Source: Nissolia schottii (Eukaryota > Streptophyta > Magnoliopsida > Fabales > Fabaceae). From it: DNA of 64,000 nucleotides. The stretch spans positions 71,861 to 135,860 of the forward strand of contig QANU01015176.1 of NCBI GenBank assembly GCA_003254905.1. The letters are read 5' to 3'. Below, piece after piece: positions 33,346-45,984 of the stretch. Position 1 is the stretch's first letter. Each line of letters begins with the position of its first letter. The translations under genes were made by a program, and so were the position numbers. The notes under the pieces were generated by a model. The model had not been told where the DNA came from. It worked only from the letters and a program-made list of their open reading frames with translations, and ran no database searches.

Positions 33346-33604
33346 GATTATTTCATAGGGAAAGCTTTTCTAAAGTGGACATGTAAAACATAATGACCCA
33401 AACATGTATTGAACCCAACTACTGTAGTGTGATAAACGATTTTAATATAAATGTTATTTTTACTATTTTTATGTATTGATCATATATAATTAGGAGAGAA
33501 AACGAAAAAAAATACTAAATGTATTACTCTTTCTCTTTAAACACCTTCCATATTTTTTTTCTTTCTTGTTAAATGTTTATGACGAATCAAACAAATGAGT
33601 ACAA

Positions 33605-33608
<4 letters not shown>

Positions 33609-33652
<44 letters not shown>
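33609..33652. repeat. (TA)n microsatellite
   Basis: A pure TA run of over 40 bp. Confidence 0.95.
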
Positions 33653-33655
<3 letters not shown>

Positions 33656-36080
33656 AGTAACAACAAAGGATTTGATGATATTCTTTCTTGTTGTTTTGTG
33701 CATGTAGCAAGAGAAGCTCAAACTAGTTCGGTAGAAGGCAAAAGGAAACAAATATAGAAAGAAGCCATGATATGCAGATCATATGAGTTAATTAGGTATC
33801 CTCCCTTTTTTTCCCCTATGGAAATGTAAGGCTCAGATTCAACGAATATTACCCACACAACAGGACAAAAGAGGACACCAAGATATCCTCATGAAGGTGA
33901 CATTTTCCATGTTGCATGGACATTTATTAGAATATATTATTATCTTAGTTTTAGTATTCTTAAAAGTACAACTGAATTTTAAAATATTCAAAATCTAGCA
34001 ATAATAATAATAACTTAATTAGACTGATGCGATATATCTTTTTGGTCTTCTATTCCACCAAATAGAGTGGAGATAAGATATTAGAATTGATATTAGATTA
34101 GACTTTAATTCAATCTTAAAAGCTATATAACTTAATTAGGGGGAAATTAGATTGGTCATGATGCCAAGCAACATGAATTACTATGGTATAACTTTAGTTT
34201 GCTCTAAATCAAACCTAAAAATTATATATAAAAAAAGATTATTCAAGCTATTATAGCTAGTATTTTGGCTAGTCTAATCCGCGTAGGACTTATCATTCAC
34301 ATATAGAATTAGATTATCTTGTTTTATATTTATCTTTAAGTATTTTAATTATATTATATTATATCATAATGAATGGTTATCAATATTGTATCTTAGTCTT
34401 TAAACTACATCGCAAGGGTATCTATTTTGTACGTATGTTTACAATATTGGTACATAGAATAAACTACGGATACAACAATGAAACAATTCTATGTCAGACA
34501 TATTATTATTCATATGATTTTGACACTTAATTTCTCACAAATATACTCATTGTGAGATTAGATTATAATTTCAATTTCAATTTTAATTTTATGCTCAACG
34601 GTAGACAGTAAACATATCGTATTCAGCAGTTGGATTGGAGAAGAGAAAGAGACTCAAGCAATGAATAAAACGAAAAGAATTAATAAACTTTTACTTGAAG
34701 TTAATAAATTAAATGTACTCTTTTTGTCCAATATTATATGTTATTTTTGACAAATGCACACAGATTAATAAATTAATTAATTTGTTCATACTTAAAAAAA
34801 AAATCAAGTGTTTAGACTATATTAATTTTCAAAGTTTTTTTTTTTGTTTCTCTCACCCTTCTCTTACTTCAATTAAAGTAATTAGTGAGAGAAAATGTCA
34901 TGGAAAATTATAATACAATTGGTGTTTGAACCCACACTATGCAAGGGTAAACATTTTTGATGGACAATTGGTCTATAAGTACTGTTAATTTAGGCACAAC
35001 TTAAGTATGCATACGAAATTATAATTAAGAAGGTAATTTTGAAGGATAACTCATTATCTTTTAAATCATATTTTTTGTGAAATATATAACGCTATTTAGT
35101 GTTATATTTTCTATTAGTGTGGAATGCCCAATACAAAATGAGGACCATACTTCGTCTAAATCCTAATACAATACCACAACACCACAATCCCTACAAAATA
35201 ATTATATATTTGCATGAGAACTTACTGAAAGCATATCATATCTATTTGTGAAAGTATATGATATCAATAAAGTACTTTAGAAAAAATATTTTAATAACAT
35301 TTTACTATATTATACTATATCAATTAAGTATATGATATCAACTATCTACAAATTCTACTAATTAATATCATTTGAAATCAACGTAGATATTATAAAAAAA
35401 ATCTTTTTCAATATCACAAAGTATAAACTAAATTATATTTTAACTAATTATATTGACAATATCATCATTGTATTTCATTCTGATTATTTTAAAAATAGAT
35501 TTTTCTATTGCTAATAAACTTTGATATTAAATTTGGTCATTACCGCTAATGTTATTTATTATTTCATTCATTATATATTAATATATTGAAAACGTTGAGA
35601 CATTTAATAAGATTGCTTTTTAAGGTCTTTTATTAAGATTGCTTTATATTTCTTCAATCAAACTTTCTTTTAAATAGTGTCCCTTGTAGTAACGAAATTA
35701 AGACACTTAAAAATTTTCAATTATGTCTTCAAAATTCACATTGTGGTATATCAAGCTCACTATAGAAGCATCACCAAGAACAATTCCTAAGCATAAAATT
35801 ATATTAGCGCAACACTTTGTCTACTTGAACAAATTTGGATAATTAATCTAAATCTAGAGTAGACAATGAAAAACTATACCAGATTCATGCAAAAATAAAT
35901 TGTTAGATCTTTAATTTCAAGCTAAAACAAACATATTAGAAGAATCAACAAAGGAGAAGACTTTGTTCAAAGAACTAAATTCACTTTGACTATAGCAATT
36001 GTTTGATATAATTTTTACTCTAAACAAAAGTTCTCACATGTATTGAGTTCATGTTGCCTTCACAATCAACAACATTAATG
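33653..36080. other. AT-rich intergenic DNA, no gene recognised
   Basis: Composition is strongly AT, with only short ORFs on both strands. The one at 34713-34913 has no recognised domain. Short direct repeats such as AAGTATATGATATCAA (35250-35345) are present. No RNA gene was found. Confidence 0.4.
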
Positions 36081-36084
36081 AACT

Positions 36085-36450
36085 CTACTGTGTACCGGTT
36101 TGCAAATCCATACCTTCATGCTTCCTACATTTTCCATACCACACTGCATTTGTTGTTAACAAAATAAATTTCAACAAGATGAATTTAAAAATATGAATAG
36201 AAAACAAATAAGAACAGAAAATAGACACAACAACAACATAGACACAAATATTAACAGATACCGCTCTTCCTTCTTCATCACCGTATACCAGACTTGACTT
36301 GTTCTCCATCGCAAGAGTAAAAAAACATTACTATTGTGTCTATTATTTTGCTTGAAAAAAAGAAAAACACAACCATCAATGTTAATAAGACATACGTTTC
36401 TTACCTTTTCACCACCATAAGTCATAGCTGATTTGTTTTCCATCAACAAA
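36085..36450 (-). pseudogene. Possible duplicated exon fragment, unrecognised
   Basis: On -, two stretches 130 bp apart read MENKSAMTYGGEKVR and MENKSSLVYGDEEGRA, each followed by a splice-donor-like GTAAG or an open frame. A third stretch reads NAVWYGKCRKHEGMD. The likeness of the first two suggests tandem exon duplication in a gene remnant. No known protein was recognised. Confidence 0.25.
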
Positions 36451-37419
36451 AAAGAACATACAAAAAAATTAGTAATATTACTCTTATTTTGGTTATAGAA
36501 AGTAACAAAAAATCACTTTTCAAATTAATATAGACCTCTCATGCCATGCCATGAGAGCTGCTTCTATTATTTTGCTTGAAACAAAAAAATTAGCACAACC
36601 ATCAGTATTAGTAAGACTTAAACTAATTGTTTTTCTTGCTATTCACATAACACCAAAAAAATTAAGAAATAGCTGAATAATATTTATATAAACATTTATC
36701 ATGGCATTTGTTACCACCTGAAGTCCCAAAATCTGTTTTCTGCAGTAGACAAAATAATAACTTTATCTAACCCTTGCAAGTTACAACCATCAAGAAAAAA
36801 CAAAACTCGTTTCATCTCATTTATCTCATAAACATGCATCAAATATAAAAATAAATTATTTTTCTTTTAATTATCCTCCACAAAACAGAAAATCAGATTA
36901 TTATCAGAAACAACTCAACCAAATTATGAAAGAAATGGCAAGATCCATTTGAAAATCGAAGCTTCCCTACTCTTGTAGTCTAGCACGAAATCCACTTGCA
37001 CTATATTCAACATCCATTCTTCTCCTTTAAACTTCAAAATCCCCCTCATCTACACAATTTAATTATGAACAAAATTAACTTAAATTTTCCATTAAATAGA
37101 TTTTTGTTGTTGTTGTGAGACACCTACCTACCTAAACCCTAAAAGATAACAAAAATGGCAAGAAAACAAATACCACCTGATTTGCAGAGGAAGTTGTGAG
37201 GAGGGTGTTAGTTATCGGAACTCTTGCAGTACGTCAAGACCGCTTTTGATCGCTGGAAACGCCACAATTCTGCGCACCGCTACTGGTTGCAGTCGCAGAA
37301 GCAGACAAGGTAGAAGCAACATTTCATTGGAGTGAACATTACAAAAAAATAATAATTAGTAAACTCAATAGATATTATCTAACTCACACAAAGTCAACTA
37401 AATATCTAAAAAAGTTACC
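36451..37419. other. AT-rich DNA, small unrecognised fragments
   Basis: No convincing gene. A GC-richer patch at 37180-37320 on - has a short open frame without recognised similarity. Confidence 0.35.
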
Positions 37420-37615
37420 AAATTTATACGTTTTGAGGTAAGCTTGTAAACTCGTAGGTAAATTTTAACTCGTAAACTCGTTAGTAAAATCGAGAATTTA
37501 CTTAAACTCATACGAGTTTACCAAAAAAGAGTTTACATGAGTGTTAACTCGTTTTGTGTAGTGAAATTATAAACTCGTAAGAGTTTACGAGTTAACTTGA
37601 GAGTTTAATAACCAT
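37420..37615 (-). mobile_element. hAT MITE, related to the one at 10381, partial
   Basis: It has the same ACTCGTAAACTCG blocks, the same inner sequence (TTTTGAGGTAA next to AAAGTTAC), and the terminus GAGTTTAATAACCATG at 37602-37617. The other end is not clear, so it is truncated or diverged. Confidence 0.6.
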
Positions 37616-38155
37616 GTTCTCCTTAAAAAATTATACCCAAATCGAAAAATTATTAAAAAATAACAATATTTTGTAAAAATACCTCAACAATAGGTTCCAA
37701 CCATTGTGAGCCGCTTCAAACCACCACAACGACATTCTGAAGCTTCGACCTAACTAAGATCAAACAGTCAGAGAGTATGAGAGATTCAGAGAATATTCTA
37801 GATCACATAGTGCAATTGAAAACATGGCAAAAAAGAGACCAACGAAAAACTCTAATGCTAAAGAAGCTAGCAACTCTAATGCTGACATGTTGCACTTATA
37901 CAAAACCTCATTGGAATAGGTAATTATACCCTTATGATCAAAATAAAAATAAGGGCAAATAAGACATTATTAGACTTGGGAAGTTCCTAAGATGAACTCC
38001 CGATCGACACTTCTTATAGGAAGGACAACAGAGAGCTCATGATAAATAGGGGTACAATTGAAAAAAATAATAATCAATATTTTCTTAATCTAACAAAAAA
38101 ATAACTAATTTTGGACAGTTTTAGGTAAAATGTGACCTATAATATTGAATGGAGG
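37616..38155. other. Non-coding DNA without recognised features
   Basis: Mixed composition, with no open frame or repeat recognised. Confidence 0.35.
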
Positions 38156-38815
38156 GAGTATCGTCTTTCCTCGATGTTTGAACATTACTCTTTCCTTAGA
38201 ATTCAATTGCACAATTAGTTTTGTATGCTTGATAAAATAATGTTTGATAATTTGATAGTTCAATGCCTAATAGTATAAAGTCTGATAAATTTTTAATATT
38301 ATACAATATTTAGTATGGTATTATATAAAGTACTATTGTATTATATTATATATTATCTTGATTACAAATAATTTTAATCATGATAAAATATTTGATGAAA
38401 AATAAAATAATTATAAAATAGAAAATTTATTAATTATTAAAAATAAGTTATAATTTAAACATTTATTAATAATAATTACATTTATTAAGAATATTCACTA
38501 ATTTTTAATATTTAAAGTTTTTATTTATTAGCTATCATGTTTTAATTTTTTAATTTTACTATGTAGAATTACATGTATATTAAATATTATTAAATATTTA
38601 TTTAAGAATTTTAATAGTTAATATTTTTAATAATTTTTTTTACTAACGCAAAATATTTTTATATTGTATATATTTTTTCTACATATTATTATAATTTGGT
38701 TTAATTAATTAGTATTTTATATTAATATTATTAATTTATTTATGGTATTATTAATACATTAATATTTTTATTATGTAATTTATTTTTTATTTAATAAAAT
38801 AAAATTAAAAGGACT
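38156..38815. other. Extremely AT-rich block
   Basis: Almost only A and T, in short alternating runs (TTATTAAATATTTATTTAAG and similar), with no coding potential. It may be an old transposon core or a matrix-attachment-like region; the latter is speculation. Confidence 0.5.
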
Positions 38816-39285
38816 AAAAGAATTAAACCTTAGACATAGCTATGGCAAAGTGGCCGTTTAACTCGGCGGGGCGAGCAACTCATTTTTTTTTGTGAGGTGA
38901 GTTGAAACTTTCAACTCTTTTAAAATTTTTAACTCATATGGGTTGGACTTATTTGACTTGTTAGTTAAGTGTGGGAGAAGCTGAGTAGAGTCTTATTCCG
39001 CTTCCTTAAGTTGTCTTAAGTTATCCATTATTTTAATGTGTGATTCATAGATAAATATATACAATACGTTAGTCATACTAAACAACTGTTAAAGTTATTA
39101 CGAATCGTATTAGCATATCATGTCATGCGTGAACTTAGTTAATTGTCCTTTTAAGGTATTAAAATTAAGATTGAATAAATGGTATACTAAGGTGAAGAAG
39201 ACAACATATAATAGACTACTATTTTAAAAATTAGTTTTTATATCCTTTGACTAATCAAAAAGGATAAAAATAAAGATAGGTTAAC
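38816..39285. other. Non-coding DNA without recognised features
   Basis: Includes a short GC-richer phrase (TGGCCGTTTAACTCGGCGGGG near 38851). No gene was recognised. Confidence 0.3.
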
Positions 39286-39289
39286 AAAA

Positions 39290-39415
39290 GATATCATAAT
39301 TGTGAGGTGTGATATGGTGATAGTTTACATTTTTCCTTAATAATGAGATTGAGGGTTCAATCTTTAACTTATGATAGCCAGTAATCTATCATTTTGTGTA
39401 AGCTTAGATAATGAT
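39290..39415 (+). repeat. SINE-like remnant
   Basis: GATTGAGGGTTCAATCTTT near 39350 resembles a Pol III B box in the setting common to plant SINEs (GGTGATAGTTTAC upstream). The A box and tail are eroded. Confidence 0.3.
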
Positions 39416-39779
39416 AAAAGATTAATCACCATTATCGATGGTATACACACTTGGTGAAATAAAAACAAAAGAGAACGTAAGAGATTATGTATTTTATGAC
39501 ACATTGCGATGTACGACTCGTGCATGTGCCTTCATCAAAATTAAGTGCTATTTTGGGAGAGTTTTAATTACTTAATCACCACTTTTGATTTAAACTTGAA
39601 TAAACAATTAAATTGCCAAAAGGCTTTGGATTTTTTTTTTGGGTAAAGAACAAGCTTTGGATTTGGATGCATGCAAGAATATTCATTTTTTTTTTCTTAA
39701 AAGAAAGGGTCACAATCAGAATACCATAAATGGTACCCCAAAATCTCTATGTATCGAAATTCCAAACAAATAGAGTCCG

Positions 39780-39945
39780 CACAAGAAGAAGAAGAAGAAG
39801 AAGAACCACAAACTTAGCATTGTCGAATCTGATAGAGTGATACAACCTTTACTTTTGTCACTTTGTATCCCTCGTACGTTTTCTTGCCATAAAAAAACTT
39901 GAAAGCATTGGTGTGAGGTGTGAGGTGTGAGGTGTGAGGTGAGAG
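39780..39945. repeat. (GAA)n and GTGTGAGGT short tandem repeats
   Basis: A GAA run is at 39785-39806. Four copies of GGTGTGAGGT-type units are at 39908-39945. No gene is associated. Confidence 0.8.
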
Positions 39946-40179
39946 GTGAACGTTCTCAAAATATGGAAAGTGTTATATTACAAAATATATGGAAAGTGTT
40001 TCAAATTTCACTAACGTGTCCAATATTAGAGCACTATCTGTTCTCACTTCTCACCACTCACTTCGCTTCAACTTTTGCGAGTGTAAAGAGTGTTTATACT
40101 TTTAACATAGTTTAAACGACATAATTTTTATTTAAAAAGATGAAAAGTCTGAAAAAAGTGATGGTTTAGGGTTTGTATA

Positions 40180-40323
40180 TGGTTGGGTGGGCGGGTTGGG
40201 TCGGATCCAAGACTCGACCCGTATGTATGGCGGATCAGTTGGGTATGACCCGCTGACCTGCCGACCCGACTCAACCCGACCCGCTACGGGTTGGGTTGGG
40301 TCGGATCTAACCCATGTTCACCC
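40180..40323 (-). mobile_element. hAT-like short element or solo terminus
   Basis: A 144-bp block of GGGTTGGGTCGG and CGACCCGACTCAACCCGACC repeats ends in ACCCATGTTCACCCCTA. This is the same terminal type as at 26324 (AGGGTGAACATGAGTCGGG). It directly abuts the transporter fragment at 40324. Confidence 0.5.
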
Positions 40324-40500
40324 CTACACAACAACATAAACACCGAAGATACCAGCGAGTCCCATAATACTGAGCATCACAAGAAGCGAGTATGTGACAA
40401 TGATGTCTCCAATCCAAAACACTAAAGCACAGATAGTGATGCAGAGGCCACGTACCCTGGTAGGAAAGATCTCTGAGGAAAGGATAAAATACATACGATG
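40324..40500 (-). pseudogene. Tonoplast monosaccharide transporter (TMT/MSSP-type) fragment
   Basis: On - the frame reads SSEIFPTRVRGLCITICALV, then FWIGDIIVTYSLLVML, then GLAGIFGVYVVV. This closely fits the C-terminal transmembrane region of tonoplast monosaccharide transporters / monosaccharide-sensing proteins (SEIFPTRVRGLCIAICAL and IGLAGVFG are recalled family signatures). These proteins are H+-coupled sugar carriers of the vacuole membrane with 12 membrane segments. Only about 57 residues remain. The downstream side is cut by the hAT-like terminus; the upstream side runs into a GTGCTCCGT tandem repeat (40505-40562). It is a captured or relic exon fragment, not a gene. Confidence 0.8.
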
Positions 40501-40504
40501 GATT

Positions 40505-40562
40505 AACGACGGAGCACGACGGAGGAGCACAACGGAGCACGATGGCATGACGGAGCACGATT
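40505..40562. repeat. ACGGAGCACG tandem repeats
   Basis: Five imperfect copies of ACGGAGCACGA in 58 bp adjoin the transporter fragment. Similar CACGACGG units occur at 29700-29870. Confidence 0.7.
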
Positions 40563-40666
40563 GCAGGCGCAACTGTGAATGGCAACACTAAAACACTAAA
40601 CAACCTAAATCTAAAAACTCAGAGATGTGCAAAACGACGATGTCGTTAAAAAAAAACCCACAATTT

Positions 40667-40835
40667 GGTAAACTCGTGAGCTCGGTAGTAAACTCGCGAT
40701 TTTATGCGAGTTTACATGAGCTTACCTGAGCATACCCAAAAACGAGTTTACATGCTAGTTAGCTCGATTTTACTATCTAGGAACGTAAACTCGTATGAGT
40801 TTACGAGTTAACACGCAATTTTGATAACCATGATC
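40667..40835 (-). mobile_element. hAT MITE, related to the one at 10381
   Basis: It contains GTAAACTCGTGAGCTCG and ACTCGTATGAGTTTACGAGTTAAC, with the terminus TTTTGATAACCATG at 40822-40835. It is shorter and more diverged than the 10381 copy. Confidence 0.55.
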
Positions 40836-40859
40836 ATCTCATTATCAAAAATAAATTTA

Positions 40860-41110
40860 ATCATAACACAAAAAAAGATTTTTTTTTTATAAGTCATATG
40901 GATAGCCTATATGTGAAAAATGCTTGTTTGGCTTAACAAAGAAACCTTTTTATAACAAAAAGAAGCTAGACTATAGGCTTAAAAAAATGTTTATTAATAA
41001 AAAACGAGAATTTTAACCAAAAAGAAATCTTTATTTGGCCAAAAAGGTTAGGTTATAAATTATGAAAGATGATTATTACACAAAAAGAGAATTTTTAATT
41101 AAAAAATGTA
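40860..41110 (+). repeat. Diverged satellite-like monomers
   Basis: AAAAAATGTTTATTAATAAAAAACG, GAATTTTAACCAAAAAG and GGTTATAAATTATGAAAGATG match the satellite of 9700-26323 in wording, but with shorter spacing. A similar block is at 44705-45230. Confidence 0.6.
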
Positions 41111-41124
41111 ACAAGCATAATAAC

Positions 41125-41430
41125 TTTAAGAGAATCACACCCCAAAAATTAGCTATTGAAGTATGAGAGTCCAAGTCCTTATAAGGTCTTTCCATGAAGG
41201 TAACTTGCCACCCCCTTCGAAAAACTAGCATCCCAACAGTTGCACGATGGGGCACTTAACACGATCACGATCAGCCCCTCTGCAAGTCAAAAGCCTCCAT
41301 AGGTAGCCATCTCTGATTGACTAACTCTCAATGAAAGCACCATTTGAAGAACCACACCCCAAAAGCTAGCTATTAAGGTGGGAGAGTCCAAGTCCTTATA
41401 AGACCTTCTCATCAAGGTAACCCTTCTCCC
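41125..41430 (+). repeat. Two tandem units of about 217 bp, the second split by LTR C4
   Basis: Unit 1 starts near 41131 (AGAATCACACCCCAAAAATTAGC). Unit 2 starts near 41348 (GAACCACACCCCAAAAGCTAGC) and is interrupted at ACCCTTCTCCC by the LTR, continuing at 44533-44700 (AACATGGAACTCG to TTGACTCTTAACGAAAGC). No coding content was recognised. Confidence 0.7.
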
Positions 41431-42306
41431 TGTAACATCTCGCTTTTCCCTTATTAAATATTTCATGAATTAAATAAGGGGAACAAGCTCTCCCACGAGC
41501 TTCTAGACTAAAAGTGTCTGTAGAAATAATTCTGTTCGTTTTTATAAAATTTTGCAAACATTAGAATAAACCCTTTTTGTCGTCTGAATACAACCGCGCG
41601 TCCAAAGTATCCGTAAAAGTGGCTACAAACTAGAATTCACAAATACCCCAAATGAACCTAGAGTATTACTTATAAAAATTAGGGGATCATAAAGACGTGA
41701 TCAGAATATTTTTAGGATAACCATACGCGAAGTACTGAGACTGGGAACGATAAAACCTGATCAAAATTGATCTGTCGGAGACCTTTAATTCTCGGCCACA
41801 CAAGTGGCCAAGACAAAAAGGCCTTACATGGCCAAGAAGTGGCCAAGTGGCCAAGTCAAAAAGTCCAAGAGGTGAGTCATATAGTGACTTATGATGATGA
41901 TGTCATGCTTAGGTCATGGATGACATAATCAAGGGGTAAAATGGTAATTGGTCCAAAGGCATTTTGAGAAAGTTATTTTCGTGGGTTTTCCTATAAATAC
42001 CCCCTTGGATGACAAAAATTCATAGAAAAATGAAAACCTTGCCAAAACTTTGTCCAATTGCACATCCAATTAGTACTCTGTCAAATACTGACATAGAAAC
42101 CTCTCTAGACATAGACTAGCATTGACTTCCCTAATCTTACCCTAAAGAAAACCTCTTGGAATCCTTGGAGAAAACCCTGAATCTTGAAGCTTAGGAGGAG
42201 CTTGGAAGCACCATAGCAAGGCAGGAGGCTGTAGAGAGCACCAGAACCGCAGCAAGACTTGAACAAGTGAGTAAATCGACTTATCCACTGTCTATGTGGT
42301 TTCATG

Positions 42307-42349
<43 letters not shown>

Positions 42350-43264
42350 ATGTGTGTGGTTGCCTTTTAGGTGACTTTGGTGTATATATATGTTGTTGAT
42401 GATTGTCTGGATCTGTTGGTGCTGTCGGTGATTCTGTCAGAATTTAGGAACGCCTAAGACAGAAATAAGCATATGACACGATTTTGAAGGAACTGTATGC
42501 TGAGATTTTTATCATGAAAAATTAATGTTATTTTTGGATTTTACATGAAAAATTGAGTGGGGATGTCAATTTTTATGATTTTTGGAGTCCCCGGTGAATT
42601 TCTCAGCAAACAGGCAGAAAACGATGTTTTAAGGAAGTAAGGCCAAAACGGGAATTTCGTGTGTTGGGCTGAAACACTGGGTTGGTTTTCAGAAAGTATG
42701 GGTTTATAACTATCAAAAACCTTAGGGACAAGTCTTGAGTCCATCGGGTTTTTGAGAACTAAAATTCCAAAGAAAACAGGGTTTTACGTGCGAAAAACAA
42801 CATTTTTGGGAAATATGGTAAAACAGTAATTTCGTGAACTTAGGGTTGGAATCTGAATTTCTAAGTATGAAAAATGATCTTATAGCTATCAAAAACCTTG
42901 GGGTAAGGTTTTGAACCTCTCCGATTTCTGATCACTAATTTTTGACAGAAAGCGGACGTTTTCAGAAAAGCACTGATACACCGTAGTTTCCAGCTATGCT
43001 CATGATTATGTTTTATGTGGGCTATCTTAGGTTTTATGACATGATGAAATCCTTGATGAACTGCAATTGCTTATGTTTGAATATGGAAACTTATGCATGC
43101 TTTGTGGTTTATGAAATAAATGATTGGATATGCTATGTTAGGTTTTAGTCAGTGAAAATATGTTTCCTATGCTTATGAGAACATGATAATGAATGAATGA
43201 TACATGATTATCTATGTGAATGTTGTATGAGATGTAGAATACTGGTTAGATAGTCAGAGCATTC

Positions 43265-43690
43265 GACCATAGAAGAGTCAAGGTACTAAGACAATAGGCC
43301 ACAGTAGAGTTTGAGTGTACTGGGGGTTCTCAGCCACAGAAGAGTCAGGGATACCTTAGAGATGAGTCGAGTTCGAGGAGTTTTCCTAACCACAGTAGAG
43401 TTGGAGAGTCCCTTGGCCACAGTAGAGTCCGGGGAAGTCCAGCCACAACAGAGTTTGGAAGGCTCTAAGGACGAGACAAGTCTCGCAAAGTTTCATGAAT
43501 AGTAAGTCCAAAGAGTTCTCCAGACCACAGTAGAGTATGAGAATCCCTTGACCACAGAAGAGTCCGGGGAGTTTCAGCCACAACAGATTTTGAAACACTC
43601 GAAGGATAAGACAGGGTCCTCCTAACCACAGTAGAGTTGGGATAATTATGACGAGGTATGGATTAGGGTCCCCGTCCATAGAAGAGCCTG
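43265..43690 (+). repeat. CCACAGTAGAGT minisatellite in LTR C4
   Basis: At least ten units of about 25-35 bp share CCACAGTAGAGT(T/C) or CCACAACAGAGTTT, with spacers such as GGAGAGTCCCTTGG. It produces a repetitive Leu/Trp-rich ORF on - that has no gene-like features. Confidence 0.8.
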
Positions 43691-43724
43691 GGAACTACTC
43701 CTATCCCTTATGCATAAGAAGGAA

Positions 43725-43760
<36 letters not shown>

Positions 43761-43762
43761 NT
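43725..43762. repeat. (TA)n microsatellite with one unknown base
   Basis: A TA run with an N at 43761, so the length is uncertain. Confidence 0.9.
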
Positions 43763-44704
43763 ATGAGAAATGAATGGTATATGTATGAACGAAAACTTGT
43801 TCCCTAAGAGTTAGAATAGAGAACATATGACATAGATAAGGAAAGATTAGTTTCCCTCAGTCACTTAGTAATGTAGGTAGCTGCTCAGGACTAGGTTGAA
43901 TGTTAATAACTAGTAGGGATGCATTATAACTGTGACATCTAGAGATCCCTGGGCAGCGGAATTATAATTGAGAATGAAATGAATTACGATGACTAAGGTT
44001 TCCCACTGAGAATGCAGAGTTCTCACACCTGCTCCTTTATGGTTCTAGGTAAGCACGACAAGGACGTCAGCACGATACGTGGAGAAGCAAACTTGAAGAA
44101 GATGAACGGAAGAATAGGATGGCAGGGGCTTGATTAAAGAGGTTACGATCAGCCCCTAGGTAGTATGGTTTATGTTTTGCACTGCTGCGAGAAAGTACAT
44201 GTATGTATTAACTATGATACTACCTATGTAAATGATGGTGAATTTTATGCTATGGACCACTTGTCTGCTTATTGTTTGACGTTGTTATGTTAGAATAGTT
44301 ATCCGTTAAGTATAAAGCTTTAACGCTTGCATTATAAATTCTATCTGACGCGTGGCTCATATTTTATGTATAAAGATAAAGTTTCAAAAGTTTCAAAACG
44401 GTCCATATTTTCTAACTAAGAAATATTTTCCGAGCGAAAAGTAGGGGCTAAAAGTAACCCCAACCAAAGTAGATAATAACCTAGTGAGCATTGCTTATAA
44501 CTATAGCATAAGCAGTTAGCTAGGGTGTTACACTCCCAACATGGAACTCGTTACTTTGCCACCCCTTTGAAAGTTGGCGTCTCGGCTATTGAACTCTTTG
44601 AAACTTTACTCGGCGACACTTCACTTAATCATAGTCAACCCATCTGCTGATTAAAATTTTTCGCAAGTAGCCCTCTCTTCGATTGATTGACTCTTAACGA
44701 AAGC

Positions 44705-45230
44705 GATCCTATAGATTATAAAAAAATGTTTATTAACCAAAAAGGAATTTTTAACCAAAAAAAAAATCTAAGCAATATGCTACGATAAATGTCTATAAAA
44801 AAGGAGATTTTTAATGGAAAAAATTCTAAACATAAAGGATAGATAGACTATATATTATGAAAAAATTGCATATTATCCGATAACACTTTTTTTTTTTTAA
44901 AAAGTTTTTTATTTCAAGAAAAAACGCTAGATTATAGGCTTTGAAAAATCTCTATTGAACCATAATAGAGTTTTGTAAATAAAAAAACAAATTTTTTTTA
45001 CCAAAAATATATGTTAGACTATAAGCTATTAAAAGTATCGCTAATCAACCAAGAAATACATTTTAACCAATTTATTTTAAATAAAAAATCCTTTTTTAAC
45101 TAAAAAGGACTGAAACAAATTGTCAATCAAAAGGAGGGTTTTTTTTTTGAGAAAAAAATCTAGTGCTAATAACCTACAAAAATGCCTATTAACCTAAAAG
45201 AGACTTTTGAAGAAAAGAAAAAAAATAATT
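44705..45230 (+). repeat. Diverged satellite-like monomers
   Basis: Repeated TATAGATTATAAAAAAATG, TTTATTAACCAAAAAGG and TTTTTAACCAAAAA phrases recur with roughly 60-120 bp spacing. Related to 40860-41110. Confidence 0.6.
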
Positions 45231-45984
45231 TTTATATATTTAAATAACTTTTAAAAAATAATCCAAATTTTAAAAAACCTATTTTTCAATTTATAACAAA
45301 AATAAATAAATACTTTTTTCTAAGGAGAAACAAGCGCATCCGGAGTTATGTGAACTAGCTAATCAAAATATCTTATTCATAGATTTATTTTTTTGGTTTC
45401 AAAATTCTAAATTTTGGCAATGACCATAACGATTTAGAATGGCTCGAGTTTAACTGGTCAGTACGGTTTGATTTTCATATTATTGAAAACAGTCCTGCTA
45501 CACGTACACCCAAAAACATACACCATACATACACCATGTATTTATATATGCTGGACACCACACAATAACTACCCATTTTCATACACTCCCCCACTTTCAT
45601 CCACATGTGCGTACATACACGCGAAAAACAAACCGTTCACGCTTTCTCCCATTCTTTAGAAAATAGTATTTCAAAAACCTTTCGCATTCACACTTCTGCT
45701 CTACAACCCCATCATTTTCCTTTCTCTCCTTCGAAGTTGATCATCACTCTTCGGCGTCCACACTGTAAAAATTTTGCACGTAAGAACGACGAACAACAAC
45801 AACCACAACAAATGCTAGTAAGTACTCGATAATGAGTTCGTGTTCAGTTCCTTCTTTAGCTTCTGTTCTAGTAGAGAATATTAGGGTCAGACATTGATTG
45901 TTATCTTTGGATCTTTCTTCGAGTTTTGGTTGAATGTATGTGATTTTAGAACGATTTCAGAACGATTTTTGTTTGGCAAAAACG

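Larger units (their letters stand above)
41431..44532 (+). mobile_element. Solo LTR of gypsy family C (C4), 3.1 kb, target site CTCCC
   Basis: It starts TGTAACATCTCGC and ends GCTAGGGTGTTACA. CTCCC is duplicated at 41426-41430 and 44533-44537. No internal region is present. The length is unusually large for a solo LTR and partly due to an array of CCACAGTAGAGT units at 43265-43690. TA and TG microsatellites (42308-42360) and another TA run (43725-43760) lie within. Small ORFs occur in repetitive parts only. The homologous copy at 58647-62231 shares long stretches (for example the AATTGAGTGGGGATGTCAA region). Confidence 0.9.

Noticed and set aside
43386..43679. 97-codon - strand ORF with Leu/Trp repeats
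   Set aside because: It is the reverse reading of the CCACAGTAGAGT minisatellite in a solo LTR.
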